DNA from: Asanoa hainanensis
GTDB lineage: Bacteria; Actinomycetota; Actinomycetes; Mycobacteriales; Micromonosporaceae
Reading direction: 5' to 3'
NCBI RefSeq assembly: GCF_900188485.1
Contig: NZ_FZPH01000020.1
Location: 62,001 to 126,000 of the forward strand
Length of the DNA: 64,000 nt
In this document: piece after piece, positions 58,883 through 64,000 of the stretch
How the letters are laid out: every line of letters begins with the position of its first letter
Numbering within the stretch: position 1 is the first letter of the stretch
The notes under the pieces: model-generated
The model's input: the letters and a program-made list of their open reading frames with translations, nothing else
Told to the model about the DNA's origin: nothing
Databases searched by the model: none
Position numbers and translations under genes: made by a program

Positions 58883-61156
58883 ATGACACTGTCGATAAGA
58901 CGGCGGCTGCTCGCCGTCGCCGGGGCCGGCCTGCTCGCCGCCGCCGGCCTCGTCGCGACCTCGACGCCGGCTCAGGCGGCCGTCGCCTGCGACGTCACCT
59001 ACACCACCAACGACTGGCCCGGCGGGTTCACCGCCAACGTCACCCTGCGCAACACCGGTGACGCGTTGACCAGTTGGACGCTCGGCTTCACCTTCCCGAA
59101 CGCCAGCCAGCGCGTACAGCAGGGTTGGTCGGCGACCTGGACCCAGTCCGGCCAGAACGTCACCGCGCAGAACATGTCCTACAACGGCAACCTCGCGACC
59201 GGCGCCTCCACCTCGATCGGGTTCAACGGCGCGTGGAGCGGCAGCAACCCCAAGCCGACCTCGTTCACCGTCAACGGCACCACCTGTGGCGGCACGACGC
59301 CGGGCAACACCGCGCCGACCGTGACGCTGACCAGTCCCTCCAGCGGCGCGAACTTCGCCGCCGGGGCCGCGGTCTCGCTCGCCGCCACCGCCAGCGACGT
59401 CGAGGGGCCGATCAGCCGGGTCGAGTTCCTGATCGACGGGACGGTCGTCAACAGCGACACCAGCTCCCCGTACGCGTACAGCGCGACCTCCGTCGCCTCC
59501 GGCAGCCACACCGCGGCGGCCCGCGCGTACGACAGTGCCGGTTTGACCACCACCACCTCGGCGGTGCCGTTCACCGTCGGCGGCGGCACGTCGACCCCGA
59601 CCCTGCAGTCCAGCACCGGCGCCGTCAGCGTCCCCGAAGGCGGCTCCGCGACCGTAACGTACCGGCTCAGCTCGGCACCGAGCAGCTCGGTCGCCGTGTC
59701 GCTGGCCAAATCCGGTGACTCCGACATCACCATCTCGCCGACGAGCTTCACGTTGACCAGCTCCAACTGGAGCAGCGGCGTGCCGGTCACCGTCAGCGCG
59801 GCCGAGGACAGCGACCAGACCAACGGCAGCGCGACGATCACCGCGACCAGCTCGGCCGGCAACGTCAGCGTGACCGCGACGGAGTCCGACAACGACCAGC
59901 CCAACAACGGGTCGAAGGTGGACAACCCGTACTCGGGCGCCCGCGGCTACGTCAACCCGGAGTGGTCGGCCAAGGCGGCCGCCGAGCCGGGCGGCTCCCG
60001 CGTCTCCAACCAGCCGACCGCGGTGTGGCTGGATCGGATCGCCGCCATCGAGGGCACCCCGGACAGCCAGTCCAACGGCCCGATGGGCGTCGAGGACCAC
60101 CTGGACGCGGCGCTCGCGCAGGGTGCCGGCTACATCCAGTTCGTCATCTACAACCTGCCCGGCCGGGACTGCGCGGCGCTGGCCTCCAACGGTGAGCTCG
60201 GCGTCGACGAGCTGCCTCGCTACAAGAGCCAGTACATCGACCCGATCGCGGCGATCATGAGCAACAGCAAGTACCGCAGCCTGCGGATCATCACGATCAT
60301 CGAGATCGACTCGCTGCCGAACCTGGTCACCAACCTCAACATCGCCAAGTGCGCGACGATGAACTCCAACGGTGGGTACGTCGACGGTGTGGGCTACGCG
60401 CTCGACAAGCTGGGCGCGATCCCGAACGTCTACAACTACATCGACGCCGCACACCACGGCTGGATCGGCTGGGACAGCAACTTCCGTCCGACCGCCCAGA
60501 AGCTCCGGGCCGCCGCCGGCGCGTCCGGCGCGACCGTCAACGACGTGCACGGCTTCATCGTCAACACCGCCAACTACTCGTCGCTGCGCGAGCCGTTCTT
60601 CAACATCAACACGACGGTCAACGGCCAGCAGATCCGGCAGTCCCGCTGGGTCGACTGGAACTTCTACGTCGACGAGCTGACCTTCGCCCAGGCGTTCCGG
60701 ACCGAGCTGGTCAGCCAGGGCTTCAGCTCCAGCATCGGCATGCTGATCGACACGTCCCGCAACGGCTGGGGCGGTTCGGCACGGCCCACCGCGGCGAGCA
60801 CGTCGACCGACCTCAACACGTTCGTCGACCAGTCCCGCATCGACCGGCGGATCCACGCCGGCAACTGGTGCAACCAGAGCGGGGCCGGCCTCGGCGAGCG
60901 GCCGACCGCGGCGCCCGCGGCGGGCATCGACGCGTACGTCTGGGTCAAGCCGCCGGGTGAGTCCGACGGTTCGAGCCGCGAGATCCCGAACAACGACGGC
61001 AAGGGCTTCGACCGGATGTGCGACCCGACGTACACCGGCAACTCGCTCAACGGCAACAACCTGACCGGCGCACTGCCCGACGCACCGATCTCCGGCGCGT
61101 GGTTCTCGGCGCAGTTCCGCCAGCTCATGGCCAATGCCTACCCACCGCTCTCCTAG
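58883..61156 (+). CDS. Secreted GH6 cellulase (cellobiohydrolase type) with CBM2 and beta-sandwich linkers
   Basis: 757 residues. The signal peptide ends ATSTPAQA near residue 32. A CBM2 cellulose-binding domain (about 34-137, disulphide-type ends ACDV and TTCGG) precedes an Ig-like domain (about 145-232, APTVTLTSPSSGANF) and a Calx-beta-like domain (about 240-335). The GH6 catalytic domain has the Asp429 region NLPGRDCAALASNGE, acid Asp476 in IIEIDSLPNL, and HHGWIGWDSN. WVKPPGESDG near the end carries the base region. It would release cellobiose from chain ends. GGAG-like AAGGAG lies before the ATG. Control is probably by the CebR-like box. Confidence 0.94.
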   Translation: MTLSIRRRLLAVAGAGLLAAAGLVATSTPAQAAVACDVTYTTNDWPGGFTANVTLRNTGDALTSWTLGFTFPNASQRVQQGWSATWTQSGQNVTAQNMSYNGNLATGASTSIGFNGAWSGSNPKPTSFTVNGTTCGGTTPGNTAPTVTLTSPSSGANFAAGAAVSLAATASDVEGPISRVEFLIDGTVVNSDTSSPYAYSATSVASGSHTAAARAYDSAGLTTTTSAVPFTVGGGTSTPTLQSSTGAVSVPEGGSATVTYRLSSAPSSSVAVSLAKSGDSDITISPTSFTLTSSNWSSGVPVTVSAAEDSDQTNGSATITATSSAGNVSVTATESDNDQPNNGSKVDNPYSGARGYVNPEWSAKAAAEPGGSRVSNQPTAVWLDRIAAIEGTPDSQSNGPMGVEDHLDAALAQGAGYIQFVIYNLPGRDCAALASNGELGVDELPRYKSQYIDPIAAIMSNSKYRSLRIITIIEIDSLPNLVTNLNIAKCATMNSNGGYVDGVGYALDKLGAIPNVYNYIDAAHHGWIGWDSNFRPTAQKLRAAAGASGATVNDVHGFIVNTANYSSLREPFFNINTTVNGQQIRQSRWVDWNFYVDELTFAQAFRTELVSQGFSSSIGMLIDTSRNGWGGSARPTAASTSTDLNTFVDQSRIDRRIHAGNWCNQSGAGLGERPTAAPAAGIDAYVWVKPPGESDGSSREIPNNDGKGFDRMCDPTYTGNSLNGNNLTGALPDAPISGAWFSAQFRQLMANAYPPLS

Positions 61157-61169
61157 ATAGATAGACCGC

Positions 61170-61208
61170 GGGTCCCCGTTCCGGTCACGGCAGCCGGGGC
61201 GGGGACCC
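61170..61208. terminator. Hairpin terminator of the cellulase gene, overlapping the sigma-gene 3' end
   Basis: GGGTCCCCGTTCCGG (61170-61184) pairs with 61194-61208, including two G-T pairs, around a nine-base loop. It starts 13 bases after the cellulase stop. The convergent sigma gene ends at 61185, inside it. Confidence 0.8.
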
Positions 61209-62357
61209 GTTCCCATGTTCCGCCGCCCGGGCCAGCAGATAGGCCCGCTCCGCCGCGTTGCCGGCCAGCTCGGCCGCCCGCGCGTACTCCTGCGCCGACT
61301 CCACGGACCGGCCCAGCCGGCGGAGCAGGTCGGCCCGGGCGGCGGGCAACACGTGGTAGCCGGCGAGCCGCGAGTCGGCGGCCAGCAGGTCGACGGCCGC
61401 GAGGCCCGCCGAGGGTCCGGCCACCTCCGCGTACGCCATGGTCCGCGCCAAGGCCGCGACCGGAGACGGGTGTACGGCCAGCAGGTCGTCGTACAGCCGC
61501 ACGATCGCCGCCCAGTCGGTGTCGGCGGCCCGCGGCGCCAGCGCGTGCACCGCGGCGATCGCGGCCTGGATGGCGTACGGGCCGCGCGGCTCGGGTCGCA
61601 CCAGCGCGAGACCCTCCGCGATCAGCCGCCGGTCCCATCGCGCCCGGTCCTGGTCGGCGAGCAGCACGGGAGCGCCGGCGGCGTCCGCCCTGGCCGGCCG
61701 GCGGGCCTCGGTCAGCAGCAGCAACGCCAGCAGGCCGACCACCTCGGGCTCGCCGGGCAGCAGCGCCGCCAGCACCCGGGCCAGGTCGAGCGCCCGGGCC
61801 GTGACATCGGCCGCGGTCAGCTCCTCCCCACGCGGCGGCGTGTGCCCCTGCACGAAGAACAGGTAGACGGTGGCCAGCACGCTCGGCAGCCGGTCCGCGA
61901 TCTCGTCCGGCGCGGGCACCCGGTACGGAATGCCCGCCGCCCGGATCTTCCGCTTGGCCCGGGTGACCCGGGCCGCCATCGTCGACTCGGGCACCAGGAA
62001 GATCCGGCCGATGTCGGCCGTCGGCAGTCCACAGACGACGTTGAGCGTGAGCGCGACCCGGGCGGCCAGGTCCAACGCGGGGTGGCAGCAGGTGAACAGC
62101 AGCCGCAGCCGGTCGTCGGGGAACGGGTCGGCGTCGCCCGGCTCGTCGACCACCAGGAGTGGCAGCCGGCTCTCGACCGCGGAGACGTGGCGGCGGGCGG
62201 AGACGGCTTTGCGCCGGGCGGTGGTGGTCAGCCACGCACCCGGGTTCGCGGGCACCCCGTTGGCGCGCCAGGCCGGCACCGCCGCCGCGAACGCCTCCTG
62301 CACCGCGTCCTGCGCGGCGTCCAGATCGCGGGTCAGGCGCACCACCGTGGCGAGCAC
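61185..62357 (-). CDS. ECF-type RNA polymerase sigma factor with C-terminal TPR-like region (ECF42 type)
   Basis: 390 residues from the first canonical start (GTG 62357). Region 2 is LDAAQDAVQEAFAAAVPAW and region 4 is LPTADIGRIFLVPESTMAARVTRAKRKI. The long C-terminal DUF6596 and helical repeat region has YLFFVQGHTPPRGEEL. Coding homology (DALATAYRREWAQ) continues upstream in frame to about 62417, where a stop closes it; no ATG, GTG or TTG lies there, so the true start may be ATT at 62414 or CTG at 62393. The YCII gene immediately upstream is the usual ECF42 partner. Confidence 0.85.
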   Translation of the reverse strand: MLATVVRLTRDLDAAQDAVQEAFAAAVPAWRANGVPANPGAWLTTTARRKAVSARRHVSAVESRLPLLVVDEPGDADPFPDDRLRLLFTCCHPALDLAARVALTLNVVCGLPTADIGRIFLVPESTMAARVTRAKRKIRAAGIPYRVPAPDEIADRLPSVLATVYLFFVQGHTPPRGEELTAADVTARALDLARVLAALLPGEPEVVGLLALLLLTEARRPARADAAGAPVLLADQDRARWDRRLIAEGLALVRPEPRGPYAIQAAIAAVHALAPRAADTDWAAIVRLYDDLLAVHPSPVAALARTMAYAEVAGPSAGLAAVDLLAADSRLAGYHVLPAARADLLRRLGRSVESAQEYARAAELAGNAAERAYLLARAAEHGNGSPPRLP

Positions 62358-62403
62358 CTGGGCCCACTCACGGCGGTACGCCGTCGCCAGCGCGTCGTCG
62401 ACG

Positions 62404-62757
62404 TCAGGTGTAATCGGTCATGTCCCAGATCGGCCGGATCTCGGTCACGGTGCCGGTCGGACACCGCCGGGCCGCCTCGATCGCCTCGTCGAGGTCCTTG
62501 GCGTCGATGATGTAGTAGCCCCCGAGGTGCTCCTTGAGCTCGGCGAACGGCCCGTCGGTCACCACCATCTCGTCGCCGACCTTGCGCAGGGTGGTGGCCG
62601 TGCTGGGGCCACGCAGCGCCTCGCCACCGACCTCGGTGATGCCGCGTTCCTTGAGCCATGTGGAGAACGCGTCGTGCTCGGCCAGGTTCGCCTGCAACTC
62701 GTCGGGGTGGGCTTCCCAGTCGGTCTCGGGTTCGAAGAGCATGAGCATGTATTTCAT
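62404..62757 (-). CDS. YCII-related (DGPF) domain protein, ECF42 partner
   Basis: 117 residues. MKYMLMLFEPETDWEAHPDE, then TVTEIRPIWDMTDYT, with VVTDGPFAELKEHLGGYYII as the DGPF motif. Such proteins are the conserved neighbours of ECF42 sigma factors and may serve in their signalling. The gene is followed directly by the sigma gene on the same strand. Confidence 0.9.
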   Translation of the reverse strand: MKYMLMLFEPETDWEAHPDELQANLAEHDAFSTWLKERGITEVGGEALRGPSTATTLRKVGDEMVVTDGPFAELKEHLGGYYIIDAKDLDEAIEAARRCPTGTVTEIRPIWDMTDYT

Positions 62758-62769
62758 GACTTCCTCCTT

Positions 62770-63069
62770 CTACCGGACCGACGCGTCGCCTCCCTCATTT
62801 TCGACATCGTCGCCATCAGATTCGGCCGGCTCCGGTGCTTCGGCCGGGGAAAGCCATTGCCACATTAGGAACAGCAGGCCCACCGCGAGCATGGCCAACC
62901 CGGCCCACAGGTTGATCCGTACCCCCTGGGCCTTGTCGATCGCTGTTGACCCGTCGAACGCGCCGACCAGCGTGACGATCACGCCGTACACCACGAACAA
63001 CCCGCCGATCACCCGGCGGACGTCGAACATCCGCGCGGCGGCCGACCGGCGCTCTTCCTCGTCATTCAT
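62770..63069 (-). CDS. Small membrane protein downstream of a sodium:solute symporter
   Basis: 99 residues with two helices (VIGGLFVVYGVIVTLVGAF and LWAGLAMLAVGLLFLMWQWL) and acidic, Pro-rich ends. It is often found after SSS symporter genes in actinomycetes. ATG 63069 is used; a GTG at 63078 overlapping the symporter stop (GTGA) is an alternative. Function is unknown; a symporter accessory role is an inference. Confidence 0.75.
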   Translation of the reverse strand: MNDEEERRSAAARMFDVRRVIGGLFVVYGVIVTLVGAFDGSTAIDKAQGVRINLWAGLAMLAVGLLFLMWQWLSPAEAPEPAESDGDDVENEGGDASVR

Positions 63070-63074
63070 CGCCC

Positions 63075-64000
63075 TCACCAGACCGGGATGTAGAACAGCA
63101 GGGACAGAGCCAGCGCGACGCCGCCGAGCAGCAGTGGCGAGCGGTACCAGGCCGCGTCGCCGGCGACGACGTCGCCCTTGAGGTCGATGCCGCCGAGGCC
63201 GCGTACCAGGCCACGCAGTTCGCTCTCGGGCTTGGGCGCCGTGAACCGGCTGGTCACGAACGCCGCCACGAGCACGGTCACGAACGCGAGGCCGGCGCCC
63301 CAGAAGCTCTCCTCCAGGTCGGTGTCGAACGGCAGGGCACCACCCAGATAGAGGAGGTACGTCGCCAGGGCCACGACCGTGCCCGACAGCAGCGACCAGA
63401 AGCCGGCCGCCGCGGTCATCCGCTTCCAGAACATGCCGACGATGAACGTGGCGAACAGCGGGGCGTTGAAGACCGAGAACAGTGCCTGGATGTAGTTCAT
63501 GATGTTGGAGAACCCGGCGGCGATGAACGCGGTGCCGATGCCGACGACGATGCCGCCGACTGTGGCGAGCCGGCCGACCTTGATGTAGTAGTCGTCGTCG
63601 CGCTCCCGTTTCACGTACGTCTGCCAGATGTCGTAGGTGAAGACGGTGTTGAAGCCGCTCACGTTGGCCGCCATGCCGGCCATGAACGACGCCATCAGTC
63701 CGGTGACCGCGATCCCGAGCACGCCGTTGGGCAGCAGGTCGCGCATCAGCAGCGGGATCGCGTTGTTGTAGACCAGGTCGCCCTCGTCGGCGCCGAGCCC
63801 CTGCACCGTGACGACCGCGATCATGCCCGGAATGATGGTCACGAGCGGGATGAGCAGCTTCGGGTACGCGGCGATCAGCGGCGTACGCCGGGCGGCGCTC
63901 ATGTTGCGGGCGGAGAGCGCGCGCTGCACCTCGGCGAAGTTGGTCGTCCAGTAGCCGAACGAGAGCACGAAGCCGAGCCCGAAGACGATGCCGAGCCAGT
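63075..64000 (-). CDS. Sodium:solute symporter (SSS family), N-terminus outside window
   Basis: The frame is open to the window edge. About 308 residues are visible, covering the C-terminal seven or so membrane helices of an SSS/SGLT-like transporter. Motifs include YWTTNFAEVQRALSARN, GVLGIAVTGLMASFMAGMAANVSGFNTV (in two pieces), and FNAPLFATFIVGMFWKRMT. These match bacterial sugar or myo-inositol symporters (vSGLT-like). Substrate not known. The stop overlaps the next small membrane gene. Confidence 0.9.
   Translation of the reverse strand, partial: WLGIVFGLGFVLSFGYWTTNFAEVQRALSARNMSAARRTPLIAAYPKLLIPLVTIIPGMIAVVTVQGLGADEGDLVYNNAIPLLMRDLLPNGVLGIAVTGLMASFMAGMAANVSGFNTVFTYDIWQTYVKRERDDDYYIKVGRLATVGGIVVGIGTAFIAAGFSNIMNYIQALFSVFNAPLFATFIVGMFWKRMTAAAGFWSLLSGTVVALATYLLYLGGALPFDTDLEESFWGAGLAFVTVLVAAFVTSRFTAPKPESELRGLVRGLGGIDLKGDVVAGDAAWYRSPLLLGGVALALSLLFYIPVW

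Noticed and set aside
58763-61216. Long minus-strand open frame opposite the cellulase
   Set aside because: Composition is Val/Asp/Arg/Gly shadow; the plus strand encodes an intact secreted GH6 enzyme.
1-64000. CRISPR array, tRNA/rRNA genes, insertion sequences, integrase or att sites
   Set aside because: No regularly spaced repeats, clover-leaf patterns, transposase motifs or integrase motifs were seen on either strand.

Overview
The window is a GC-rich actinomycete chromosome segment with dense coding, many GTG starts, ATGA/GTGA start-stop overlaps and GGAGG-type ribosome binding sites. Paired DUF397 and XRE/DUF5753 genes, NNH-type NACHT proteins, ROK/LacI sugar regulation and ECF42-type sigma factors all fit a filamentous actinomycete. 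My inference is Micromonosporaceae (Actinoplanes, Micromonospora or Asanoa-like). Most of it is ordinary chromosome. I saw no tRNA, rRNA, insertion sequence, integrase or CRISPR array.

Layout. 1-6.5 kb: end of a metallophosphoesterase, a YidB/GlsB pair, a PASTA-type class A penicillin-binding protein, a redoxin and small envelope genes. 6.5-12.4 kb: an accessory patch with two DUF397 proteins, two XRE/DUF5753 regulators (the second frameshifted), a NACHT NTPase and a DUF6232 membrane protein. 12.5-19.3 kb: a six-gene operon for a branched-chain-type ABC importer with an embedded acyl-CoA ligase. 19.5-24.9 kb: a c-di-AMP (ydaO-type) riboswitch ahead of an NlpC/P60 peptidase, a DNA glycosylase, a primary-like sigma factor and a murR-like/murQ pair with a palindromic operator. 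25-30.3 kb: an epimerase, an SDR, a dTMP kinase, a nucleotidyltransferase/BON/metallophosphoesterase run and an MHYT sensor. 30.4-36.7 kb: an alpha-glucoside ABC transporter operon with a perfect LacI-type operator, its regulator and a GH13 glucosidase. 36.9-42.3 kb: an MFS transporter and a duplicated, apparently undescribed module. 42.4-46.6 kb: a giant SF1 helicase with a degenerate nuclease domain. 46.7-50.5 kb: xylB, xylA and a divergent ROK regulator. 50.5-55.2 kb: MarR, a divergent PP2C phosphatase, an SBP-VWA protein and a lactonase. 55.2-58.6 kb: a GntR-lutABC lactate operon. 58.6-61.2 kb: a secreted GH6 cellulase behind a CebR-like box. 61.2-64 kb: an ECF42-type sigma factor, a YCII protein, a small membrane protein and the start-truncated end of a sodium:solute symporter.

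The metabolic theme is plant-polysaccharide and sugar use: cellulose, alpha-glucosides, xylose and lactate, each with its own local regulator and, in several cases, a visible operator. The best candidate for something new is 38.4-42.3 kb. There, two paralogous LysR-like regulators each face a small helical-protein gene across an intergenic region that keeps the same cis elements and the same 12-13 bp hairpin exactly 28 nt before the start codon. The NACHT gene and the helicase are candidate defence genes, judged by family only.
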